From positions 62,001 to 126,000 of the forward strand of contig JAEZGX010000001.1 of NCBI GenBank assembly GCA_023416735.1: a stretch of DNA of 64,000 nt, given 5' to 3'. How positions within the stretch are numbered: position 1 is the stretch's first letter; every line of letters starts with the position of its first letter. This stretch comes from Verrucomicrobiota bacterium (GTDB lineage Bacteria > Verrucomicrobiota > Verrucomicrobiia > Opitutales > Opitutaceae). The position numbers were made by a program, and so were the translations under genes. Positions 9,389 to 16,560 of this stretch are shown piece after piece. The notes under the pieces are model-generated. The model was not told the origin of the DNA. It did not search any database and saw nothing but the letters and a program-made list of their open reading frames with translations.

Positions 9389-9551
9389 GATGAAACCGGG
9401 CACTAAAAACCCCTGCGCCCCGCCTGCGAAGACCAAAATTTCCCCTCCCCGCTCTCCTTTTCCGCCAGTTCGCTTCGTTGTCCCACGATCGCCGCTCTAA
9501 CCCCGGCTTTGACTTTACCCCGCCGCCCCCTTTCCGTCTCCCCTTTCCGAA

Positions 9552-10088
9552 ATGCAGCAACTCCACGCTTATTGGCGCATGGAATACATCGAGGCGCCGC
9601 GGTATCCGGCTCGGATGAAGCGGCCGTTCAGCGAGTTGCCCGCTCTTGGCGACGATCGCGCCGCACTCATTGTCCATCGTTCGAAGCACGCCTACCTGAT
9701 CCTCAATCGTTTTCCCTACAATCCCGGCCATCTCCTCGCCGTCCCTTTTCGCGAAGTCACCGAGATCGAAAACCTCACCCCCGTCGAATCCGCCGCGCTC
9801 ATGGCGGAAATCATTTTCGCCAAGCGCCTTCTCACCGCCGCCCTCAAACCCGATGGCTTCAATGTCGGCTTCAATCTCGGCTCCTCCGCCGGCGGCAGCA
9901 TCCCTCATCTCCACGCCCACATCGTCCCACGCTGGAATGGCGACACCAATTTCATGCCCGTGATCGGCCAGACGCGCACGCTGCCCCAATCCCTTGAAGC
10001 CACGTGGGAACGCCTCTTCGCCGTCGTCCCCACACTCGCGAAGCCCTCCCCCACTGGTCGAAAATCGAAAATCCGAAATCGAAAATAA
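9552..10088 (+). CDS. HIT (histidine triad) family protein
   Basis: A 178-residue cytoplasmic HIT-superfamily protein with the motif HLHAHIVPRW near residue 118, the active-site histidine triad. 'ILNRFPYNPGHLLAVP' is the conserved beta-strand and glycine segment. HIT proteins hydrolyse or phosphorolyse dinucleoside polyphosphates or aminoacyl-AMP; this one has the size and layout of bacterial Ap4A-phosphorylase-like HIT proteins. The last eleven residues (TGRKSKIRNRK) and the stop codon are encoded by an A-rich oligonucleotide repeat (10058-10088) that recurs elsewhere in the window, so the native C-terminus was probably different. It starts the run of plus-strand housekeeping genes to recO. 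Confidence 0.9.
   Translation: MQQLHAYWRMEYIEAPRYPARMKRPFSELPALGDDRAALIVHRSKHAYLILNRFPYNPGHLLAVPFREVTEIENLTPVESAALMAEIIFAKRLLTAALKPDGFNVGFNLGSSAGGSIPHLHAHIVPRWNGDTNFMPVIGQTRTLPQSLEATWERLFAVVPTLAKPSPTGRKSKIRNRK
10058..10088. repeat. A-rich 'AAAATCGAAAATC' repeat at the HIT/phoH junction
   Basis: Near-periodic units tcgaaaa / tcgaaaa / tccgaaa / tcgaaaa, much lower in GC than the surroundings. They encode the last ten residues and stop codon of the HIT protein. Related to 15811-15845 and 19966-19998. Confidence 0.85.
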
Positions 10089-10098
10089 CCCTTCCGCT

Positions 10099-11079
10099 TT
10101 GTCCTCGAAAACCCTCCATTTCCCGTCGCCTCGCCATCTTCACGCGCTCTACGCCGGCCGCGACGAAAACCTCGCGCACGCCGAACGCGCTCTCAGCGTC
10201 AAACTCGTCTCGCGTGACGCCGCCCTCAAAATCGACGGAGCCGCCGAACCGCTCGCCCGCGCCGAAACGCTCTTCAACCTCCTCAACGACGCCCGCGCCC
10301 AGGGCATGGCCATCCGCACGCCGGATTTTCTGCGCATCACCGACGCGATCGCCCGCGGTGAGGGCGAACAACTCCGCGAGCTCTTCACCGGCCCGCTCGT
10401 CATCGCCACCAATCGCAAGACGATCGTCCCCAAAACCCTCGGACAAAAGCTCTACCTCCAATCCATCCTCAAACACCCGATCGTCTTCGGCATCGGCCCC
10501 GCCGGCACCGGTAAAACCTACCTCGCCATGGCCGCCGCCGTCTCGGCCCTCCTCAAAAACGAGGTCGAACGCATCATCCTCACCCGCCCCGCCGTCGAAG
10601 CCGGCGAAGCCCTCGGCTTCCTCCCCGGCGATCTTCGCGAAAAAATCCTCCCGTATCTTCGTCCGCTCTACGACGCGTTGCACGACATGCTCGATGCCGA
10701 CGATGTCAGCCGGCTCACCGAGAAGGGCGTGATCGAAATCGCTCCGCTCGCCTACATGCGCGGCCGCACGTTGTCGCACGCGTTCATCGTTCTCGACGAA
10801 GCCCAAAACACCACGCCCGAGCAGATGATGATGTTTCTCACGCGCCTTGGCGAAGACTCGCGCATGGTGATCACCGGCGACGTAACGCAAATCGATCTCC
10901 CCCGTTCCAAGCAATCCGGCCTGCTCGAGGTCCGCCACGTCCTTCGCGACGTCAACGGCGTCGACATCCACACATTTAGCGGCTCCGATGTCGTTCGTCA
11001 TCCGCTCGTGCAGCGCATCATCGACGCCTACGACAACTACCGCAACCCGATGCCCAGCACCTCCGATCCCAAACCGTAG
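10099..11079 (+). CDS. PhoH family ATPase
   Basis: A 326-residue cytoplasmic P-loop ATPase. Walker A is GPAGTGKTYLAMA, Walker B is 'IVLDEAQNTTPEQMMMFL', and 'GDVTQIDLP' is the sensor region; all are standard in PhoH/PhoL proteins. The N-terminal 'ERALSVKLVSRDAALKIDG' is the KH-like segment seen in PhoL. PhoH-like proteins are linked to rRNA maturation, usually beside ybeY, and both occur here with the HD phosphodiesterase between them. I prefer the TTG at 10099, just after the HIT stop. An ATG at 9994 in the same frame would overlap the HIT gene by 95 bp and translate the A-rich repeat, so it is unlikely. Confidence 0.93.
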   Translation: MSSKTLHFPSPRHLHALYAGRDENLAHAERALSVKLVSRDAALKIDGAAEPLARAETLFNLLNDARAQGMAIRTPDFLRITDAIARGEGEQLRELFTGPLVIATNRKTIVPKTLGQKLYLQSILKHPIVFGIGPAGTGKTYLAMAAAVSALLKNEVERIILTRPAVEAGEALGFLPGDLREKILPYLRPLYDALHDMLDADDVSRLTEKGVIEIAPLAYMRGRTLSHAFIVLDEAQNTTPEQMMMFLTRLGEDSRMVITGDVTQIDLPRSKQSGLLEVRHVLRDVNGVDIHTFSGSDVVRHPLVQRIIDAYDNYRNPMPSTSDPKP

Positions 11080-11087
11080 CGACCGAA

Positions 11088-11138
11088 GTTCGAAGTCCAC
11101 TACGTTCAACTTTCAACCCTCTACGTTCCACTCAAACC
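11088..11138. repeat. 'TTCAACTTTCAACCCT' repeat between phoH and the HD gene
   Basis: Pyrimidine-rich units tacgttcaac / tttcaaccct / ctacgttcca / ctcaaaccc with a period close to ten bases. Related to the segment 18584-18614 inside the nuclease-helicase and 19585-19613 in pyrR. Confidence 0.65.
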
Positions 11139-11144
11139 CGGCCC

Positions 11145-13541
11145 ATGTCCGTCCGCGATCGATTTAAGCTCCTCCTCGGCGGTCTTGGCACCGGCCGCGA
11201 CCGGCGCCTTTCGCCGACCCACTCCGCCATCCGCGATTTCCTCGACCGCAGTCGCGTCGTCTCGGTCGTCATCTTCGTTCTCACAGTCGTCGCGATCCTC
11301 TTCATCAGTTCGGCCGGAGTTCATACGTCGCACCTGCCCGTCATGCCCGGCCAGGTCGCCACGTTCCGCGTCGTGGCGGCAACGTCTTTCAGCTACGAGA
11401 GCCAGGAGCGCACACGCGTCGCCCGCGAACAGCTCCTCGACCGTCTCCCGCCCGTCTATCGCCTCGAAAGCGAACCGCTCCACCGCTTCGAAACCGCCGC
11501 CCGCGAACTCCTCGCTCAACTCGACGCGTTCGAAAAACGTTTCGACGATTCCGCGCCCGCGCTCACCGATCGCCGCAATGCCCTCTCCGCGATCGCCGAG
11601 GCTTTCAACACCCACGGTTCCTATCGCATCAGCGTCGACGACGTCGCCGCCGTTCTCCAAGCCGGCGACGCCAAAGTCCGCGCCACGCTCTTCGACAACG
11701 GCCTCGCCGCCCTGCGCGATCTTTACGCCCAGGGCGTTCAAGACGGCTCGCTCAACACCACCGGTCCCAACAGCGTCACCGTCTTCCAAATCGCGCGCGC
11801 CAACGGCGAGGTCACGCAGCGCTCGGTCCAATCCATGGAAGACGCGCTTACGTTTCTCCGCGTGAATCTCGCCGCCGAAGGCGTGCCACGCTCCGCCGCC
11901 CTCGCTCTCTTCCGCATCTTCCGCCAGGGCCTTGTCGCCAACGTCGTCTTCGATCGCGACGCCACCACCGCCCGCGAAGCGCTCGCTCTCCAGCAAATCC
12001 GTCCCGTCACCGTTGGCGTTGTCCGCGGCCAGACCATCATCGAGCCGGGCGAACGCATCACCGCCGAGCAGCACGAGATGCTCACCGCCCATCGGAAATT
12101 CCTCGAGCAAAACACCGATCTTCAACTCGACGAAAACCTCACGCTCTTCGGCCGCGTGCTGCTGGTGCTCGCGATGATTATCGCATCCATCATCTACATA
12201 CGCCTCGAAGATCCCGAAACGCTCCTCAGCAACGTCCGGCTCTGCCTGCTCGCGCTCGTCGTCATCATCAATCTCGCGATCGTCCGCGGCATCTACACCA
12301 TCGGGGGCATCGACTTCTTCGTCAGCGACGGCGCCTGGGGATCCACGCTCCCCTACATCGCACCGACCGCCTTCGCCCCACTCATTGTCGCCATCCTGAT
12401 CGACGCCGGCTCCGCCATCTTCATGGCGCTGCTCATCTCGATTTTCACCGGCGTCATCTACGGCAACCGTCTCGATCTTCTCGTCCTCACCTTCCTGTCG
12501 TCGCTCGTCGCCATCTTCTTCTGCCGCGACGCCCGCCAACGCGGCAAAGTCGTTCGCGCCGCCGGCGCCGGCGGCCTCACCGTCGCCGCCTTCGCCACGC
12601 TCATCGGCATCGCCGATCAGACTCCGTCCGAAATCATTCTTCGCCAAGTGATCGCCGGCCTCGGCGCCGGGCTCGTCACCGGCATCACCGTTGTGGGACT
12701 GCTGCCGATCCTCGAATCGCTCTTCAAGCGCACCACCGACATCACGCTGCTCGAGCTCACCGACTACAATCACCCATTGCTGCGCCGCATGCAGCTCGAC
12801 GCCCCCGGCACATATCACCACTCGCTCGTCGTCGCCCAGCTCGCCGAAAACGCCGCCAACGCCATCGGCGCCAATCCGCTCACCGCTCGCGTGTGCTCCC
12901 TTTTCCACGACGTCGGCAAAACCGCCAACGCCGCCTTCTTCAGCGAAAACCAACGCGACGCCGTCAACCCTCACGCCCACCTCGATCCCGTCGCCTCCGC
13001 GCGCATCATCAAACAGCACGTCACCGACGGCGTCGAACTCGCGCTCAAATACAATCTGCCCACCGCAGTCGTCGACGCGATCGAGCAACATCACGGCACG
13101 ACCCTCGTCCGTTATTTCTACGACCGCGCTCTCAACCAGACGCGCACCCCTTTCTCGAAAAAGAACGCCGCCACAGCTCCTTCCGCCGAAGGCAACACCC
13201 CTTCCGCTCCGCCTCCCGCTCCCGCCAGTCTCGACGAAGCGCCTTTCCGCTACGACGGCCCGCGTCCTCAAACCAAGGAAGCCGCCATCATCTCGCTCGC
13301 CGACTGCGTCGAGGCCTCCTCGCGATCCCTCCGCCAGACCACGCCCGAGCAGCTGAGCGAATTGATCGATCGCATCGTCCACGACCGTATTGAAGACGGG
13401 CAACTCGACGAAGCTCCGCTCACCTTCATCGAAATCACGCGGATCAAAAACAGCTTCCAATTCACGCTGCTCAATATGCTCCACGGCCGAGTCGCCTATC
13501 CGCCCACCGACACCGCCGCACCCGCCCAAGCCAAAGCCTAA
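11145..13541 (+). CDS. 7TM-HD family membrane phosphodiesterase (PgpH/YqfF-like)
   Basis: A 798-residue inner-membrane protein. There is one N-terminal helix (about residues 40-58) and then a large extracytoplasmic 7TM-HD extracellular domain ('ATSFSYESQERTRVAREQLLDRLPPVYRLE'). A block of about seven membrane helices follows (about residues 335-530), and then a cytoplasmic HD domain with 'TYHHSLVVAQLAENAA' and 'LFHDVGKT' (HD metal ligands). Members of this family hydrolyse cyclic di-AMP. The gene lies between phoH-like and ybeY on the same strand, the order seen in many bacteria. The C-terminus after residue 670 carries a proline/alanine-rich insertion before the last helices. Confidence 0.93.
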   Translation: MSVRDRFKLLLGGLGTGRDRRLSPTHSAIRDFLDRSRVVSVVIFVLTVVAILFISSAGVHTSHLPVMPGQVATFRVVAATSFSYESQERTRVAREQLLDRLPPVYRLESEPLHRFETAARELLAQLDAFEKRFDDSAPALTDRRNALSAIAEAFNTHGSYRISVDDVAAVLQAGDAKVRATLFDNGLAALRDLYAQGVQDGSLNTTGPNSVTVFQIARANGEVTQRSVQSMEDALTFLRVNLAAEGVPRSAALALFRIFRQGLVANVVFDRDATTAREALALQQIRPVTVGVVRGQTIIEPGERITAEQHEMLTAHRKFLEQNTDLQLDENLTLFGRVLLVLAMIIASIIYIRLEDPETLLSNVRLCLLALVVIINLAIVRGIYTIGGIDFFVSDGAWGSTLPYIAPTAFAPLIVAILIDAGSAIFMALLISIFTGVIYGNRLDLLVLTFLSSLVAIFFCRDARQRGKVVRAAGAGGLTVAAFATLIGIADQTPSEIILRQVIAGLGAGLVTGITVVGLLPILESLFKRTTDITLLELTDYNHPLLRRMQLDAPGTYHHSLVVAQLAENAANAIGANPLTARVCSLFHDVGKTANAAFFSENQRDAVNPHAHLDPVASARIIKQHVTDGVELALKYNLPTAVVDAIEQHHGTTLVRYFYDRALNQTRTPFSKKNAATAPSAEGNTPSAPPPAPASLDEAPFRYDGPRPQTKEAAIISLADCVEASSRSLRQTTPEQLSELIDRIVHDRIEDGQLDEAPLTFIEITRIKNSFQFTLLNMLHGRVAYPPTDTAAPAQAKA

Positions 13542-13585
13542 GCTTAAGGTGGAGTTCGACGTCCGCGTCGGCTATTCGCGCCTCC

Positions 13586-14095
13586 ATGCCCGCTCGCTCG
13601 ATCTCCATCGCCAATCGCCACCCGCGGCTCCGTCTCGACCGCCGCGCCATCAAACAAGCGATCGCTCTTCTCGACGCCCGCGCCGATGATTTCCGCCGTG
13701 GTTGCCCCGCCGGCGAACTCTCCCTCGTCTTCCTCACCGACACCGCCCTCGCGCAACTTCACGCCGACTTCCTCGACGACCCGTCGATCACCGACGTCAT
13801 CACCTTCGAAGGCGACCCCGGCGCCGGTTTCGCCGGCGAAATTTGCGTCTCCGTCGACGCCGCCCTGCGCCAAACGTCTCCGCAACACGCCTCCTCCATG
13901 CGGCCGCTCCCGCAAAAACTCCTTCCCGCGTTTTCCGCCGAACTGACGCTCTACCTCGTCCACGGCTGGCTCCACCTCGCCGGCTACGACGACCTCCAGC
14001 CCGCCAAAAAGCGCGAAATGCGCCGCGCGGAAAAACGCGCCATGACGCTTCTGCCCAAGATTGGCGATTGCCTGCCAAAGTTTTCACTGCGCTAA
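13586..14095 (+). CDS. ybeY: Endoribonuclease YbeY, variant metal motif
   Basis: A 169-residue single-strand endoribonuclease needed for 16S rRNA 3' maturation and ribosome quality control. The signature reads HGWLHLAGYDD at residues 126-136. His126 and His130 are kept, but the usual third zinc ligand (His in HGxLHLxGYDH) is Asp136. Upstream, 'DPSITDVITFEGD' matches the conserved substrate-groove strand (S/P-x-x-T-D-V-L-S-F). The frame is intact, so the change does not look like decay. Related GYxD variants exist in other phyla to my knowledge, so this may be a lineage trait. It lies 44 bp after the HD phosphodiesterase and in the same run as phoH. Confidence 0.9.
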   Translation: MPARSISIANRHPRLRLDRRAIKQAIALLDARADDFRRGCPAGELSLVFLTDTALAQLHADFLDDPSITDVITFEGDPGAGFAGEICVSVDAALRQTSPQHASSMRPLPQKLLPAFSAELTLYLVHGWLHLAGYDDLQPAKKREMRRAEKRAMTLLPKIGDCLPKFSLR

Positions 14096-14111
14096 TCCGG
14101 GCACCCCGCCC

Positions 14112-15071
14112 ATGAAAGCCTTGCAGCTTCTTCCTCTCGCGGCGCTCTTCGTAGCTTCCCTCGCTTCTAGCCTTTTCGCGCAAACCTCGACCACCTCGGG
14201 CGTGGCCCGCCACGACACCACCGTCGTCACCCTCGGCCACGGTTTCCTTCCCACCCCCCAAACACCTACACCGCCGACCTTCGTCAACGTCGCTCCCGGC
14301 TCCGAGCTGCATTTGAAAACCGGATACGACGAATCGGCCATCGTTTCGATCGCCTGGTTCAAGAACTACGAACGACTCCCTTTCACCTCAAAGACGCTTT
14401 CATTCTCTCGCGCCGCAGAATCCGACTCCGGCCGCTATTTCGCCCAGATCGTGCATGCGCAGGGCACGTTGATGACTAATTCGGTCCTTGTGCGCGTAGC
14501 CTCTCCCGTCCGCCAGTCTCTCCTCGCGCTTTCGACCCGCGCCACGATTTCGCCTTCTTCCCCCATCCTGATCGGCGGTTTTGTCGTCGCGCGATCCCCG
14601 TCGGGTCTGTCCGAAGGCAAGACCTTCCTCGTGCGAGCGGTGGGCCCCAGCCTCAGCACGCAGGGCGTTACCCAACCGCTTCCCGCTCCTCGCTTGAAGG
14701 TTTTCGACCACCATGGAACCGAGATCCGCAACGATCTTCCCGACGGCGTCATTCCGGTTTGGCCGGGCCAGCACCGTCCCGATTTCGTTGCCGCTCGAGT
14801 GGGCGCGTTCCCATTGCTTCCAAATGCTGCCGACGCCGCGATCGTGCTCACCTTGGCGAGCGGCATCTACTCGTTCCATGTTTCCAGCGCTGATGGAGCG
14901 TCCGGCGATGTTCTTCTGGAAATCTACGATGTGCCCGACGAATCCCTGCTGATCGCGCTCCCTCCGCCCGTCCCGCCTTCGCCCTCAGCCGGCTCCGCCG
15001 CCCCCACGGAGGTTTCGACGCCTCCCGTGCTTGTCGACCTCCCTCCCGTCCACCCTTCCGGTTCCTTTTAG
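14112..15071 (+). CDS. Exported Ig-like domain protein with IGGFV/LVRAVGP module
   Basis: A 319-residue protein with a clear signal peptide (MKALQLLPLAALFVASLASSLFAQ). Residues about 55-135 resemble an Ig-like domain: 'ELHLKTGYDESAIVSIAWFKN' followed by 'ESDSGRYFAQIVHAQG' is the D-x-G-x-Y pattern of such folds. The next domain contains 'LSTRATISP...ILIGGFVVA...FLVRAVGPSL', a module I associate with large exported proteins of Opitutaceae. The C-terminus is proline-rich and has no PEP-CTERM tail. The ATG at 14112 follows the ybeY stop by 16 bp; an upstream in-frame ATG at 14061 would overlap ybeY and spoil the signal peptide. Its function is unknown, probably cell-surface or periplasmic. Confidence 0.8.
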   Translation: MKALQLLPLAALFVASLASSLFAQTSTTSGVARHDTTVVTLGHGFLPTPQTPTPPTFVNVAPGSELHLKTGYDESAIVSIAWFKNYERLPFTSKTLSFSRAAESDSGRYFAQIVHAQGTLMTNSVLVRVASPVRQSLLALSTRATISPSSPILIGGFVVARSPSGLSEGKTFLVRAVGPSLSTQGVTQPLPAPRLKVFDHHGTEIRNDLPDGVIPVWPGQHRPDFVAARVGAFPLLPNAADAAIVLTLASGIYSFHVSSADGASGDVLLEIYDVPDESLLIALPPPVPPSPSAGSAAPTEVSTPPVLVDLPPVHPSGSF

Positions 15072-15126
15072 CGTCATCCCCTTTTTCCGTGCCTTCGCCT
15101 GGCCATGAGCTAGCGTGCCCGCGCTC

Positions 15127-15798
15127 ATGTCCACCGACGCCAACACGCCCGCGCACGCTTCGCGACTCGTCACGTTTCGCAACGCCTTCATCTCGGGCGC
15201 GCTCCTCCTCGCCCCGCTGATCGTCACGATCCTGGCGTTCAAATGGGTCATCGACGCCGTCGGCGGCACCTTCCGGCCCATCTACCAGGCCTACCTCCCG
15301 GAAACGGTCCAACACATCCCGTTCCTCTGGGACTTCCTCGCGACGCTCATCGTCATCCTCCTCGTTACCGCACTCGGTTTTCTCTCCAACTACGTTTTCG
15401 GCAAAGTCTTCCTCCGTATCGCCGAACGCGCCATCCAACGCATCCCTGGCGTCGGCGGTCTCTACAGCTCCGTCAAACAGATCTTCACCACGTTCAGCTC
15501 CCCAAATCGCAACCTCTTCAGCAAGGTCGTCCTCGTCCAATTTCCTCGCGAAGGTCTGTGGTCGGTCGGCTTCCTCACCAACAAACAACAGGGCGAGCCC
15601 CACACGTTTACCGGCGTCGAAGCCTGGACCGTTTTCATCCCCACCACGCCGAATCCCACCAGCGGCTTCCTCGTGATGGTTCCCAAGGAAAACGTCCGTG
15701 AACTCGATATGTCCGTCGGTGACGGCATGAAGATGATCATCTCCGGCGGCGCCGTTGTCCCTCCTTGGCCCACTGTAAAAACCGCGGACCTCCAGTAA
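15127..15798 (+). CDS. DUF502 family membrane protein
   Basis: A 223-residue protein with two hydrophobic helices ('FISGALLLAPLIVTILAF' at about 20-40 and 'FLATLIVILLVTALGFLS' at about 75-95) and the conserved 'RIPGVGGLYSSVKQIF' and 'FIPTTPNPTSGFLVMVP' segments diagnostic of DUF502. The family is widespread in bacteria and plants; its biochemical role is not settled. I chose the ATG at 15127; a GTG four codons upstream is also possible. The gap to recO holds an A-rich repeat (15811-15845). Confidence 0.9.
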   Translation: MSTDANTPAHASRLVTFRNAFISGALLLAPLIVTILAFKWVIDAVGGTFRPIYQAYLPETVQHIPFLWDFLATLIVILLVTALGFLSNYVFGKVFLRIAERAIQRIPGVGGLYSSVKQIFTTFSSPNRNLFSKVVLVQFPREGLWSVGFLTNKQQGEPHTFTGVEAWTVFIPTTPNPTSGFLVMVPKENVRELDMSVGDGMKMIISGGAVVPPWPTVKTADLQ

Positions 15799-15810
15799 TC
15801 AGGCGCTCCA

Positions 15811-15845
15811 GAAATCGAAATTCGAAATTCCAAAATCGAAAATCT
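15811..15845. repeat. A-rich 'AAATCGAAATTCG' repeat between the DUF502 gene and recO
   Basis: Units gaaatc / gaaatt / cgaaattcc / aaaatc / gaaaatc, of the same kind as 10058-10088. It ends four bases before the likely recO TTG start. Confidence 0.85.
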
Positions 15846-15848
15846 CCT

Positions 15849-16493
15849 TTGCCCGCGCTCCCGCTCCAGACCGACGCCTTTATCCTTCAGAAGCGTCCGC
15901 CGTCCGACTCCTTCCAGACGCTCACCGCGTTCTCCGCGTCTGAAGGCGCCCTGCTGATTCTCCAACGCGTCACCAAGAAAACCTCCGCCACTTCCGTCGC
16001 GCTCGATCTCTTCGACGAAGCTTCGCTCTCCCTCGAGTCCTCGAACCAAGGCCAGACCTGGTTCGTGAAGGAGGCCCGCCTCCTCACCCGCCACGCCACA
16101 CTCGGGCGCAGCTACGAAACCCTCCGCCACGCCTCTGCCCTCGCGTCTCTCGTCGCCCGAAATCCCGCTCCCGAAGAATCTCGCCCCGCGATCGCCGCCC
16201 TCCTCCGCCAAGCCTTCGCCGCCTTCGCCAACAGCCCCCGCCCGGATTTCGTCTGGTTCAAAAGTCTTTACCGCTTCGCCCGCGACGAAGGTCACCCGCT
16301 GAAAGAACACTGGTTCCCCACCCTCCCCGCCGCCGACCGCACCGCCGTCGCCACCCTCCTCAACTCCCCGCTGTCCACACTCACGACCTCGGACCATTGT
16401 AATACAATAGATTACAACCTCCCCGCCGTCGCCCGCCTCACCGCCCGCCTCGAAGAATACCTCCGCGGCCACACCGAAATCCTTCTCGATTAA
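15849..16493 (+). CDS. recO: DNA repair protein RecO
   Basis: A 214-residue protein with the RecO N-terminal OB-fold pattern: 'QTDAFILQKRPPSDSFQTLTAFSASEG' matches the conserved T-x-A-x-x-L-x-x-x-x...L-T-x-F-x-x-x-x-G layout. An alpha-helical C-terminal domain follows, without the zinc cysteines some RecO proteins have. RecO works with RecR and RecF to load RecA on SSB-coated single strands. The likely start is the TTG at 15849; starting at the in-frame 15765 would translate the A-rich repeat and overlap DUF502. The protein is shorter than E. coli RecO. The call rests on the N-terminal pattern, so confidence is fair rather than complete. Confidence 0.75.
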   Translation: MPALPLQTDAFILQKRPPSDSFQTLTAFSASEGALLILQRVTKKTSATSVALDLFDEASLSLESSNQGQTWFVKEARLLTRHATLGRSYETLRHASALASLVARNPAPEESRPAIAALLRQAFAAFANSPRPDFVWFKSLYRFARDEGHPLKEHWFPTLPAADRTAVATLLNSPLSTLTTSDHCNTIDYNLPAVARLTARLEEYLRGHTEILLD

Positions 16494-16560
16494 TCGCTCG
16501 CGGCGTCCCGCAGGATTTCGATTTCCCTTCCCCGCCTCACGTGTGTTCCGTCGGCCCTCC

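Noticed and set aside
9994..10098. Upstream ATG start for the PhoH-like gene
   Set aside because: It would overlap the HIT gene by 95 bp and translate the A-rich repeat as ENRKSEIENN; the TTG at 10099 is more plausible.
11121..13529. 802-codon open frame on the minus strand opposite the HD phosphodiesterase gene
   Set aside because: Its translation is Glu/Asp/Gly-rich without motifs, while the plus strand has clear 7TM-HD signatures. Long antisense frames are expected in high-GC DNA.
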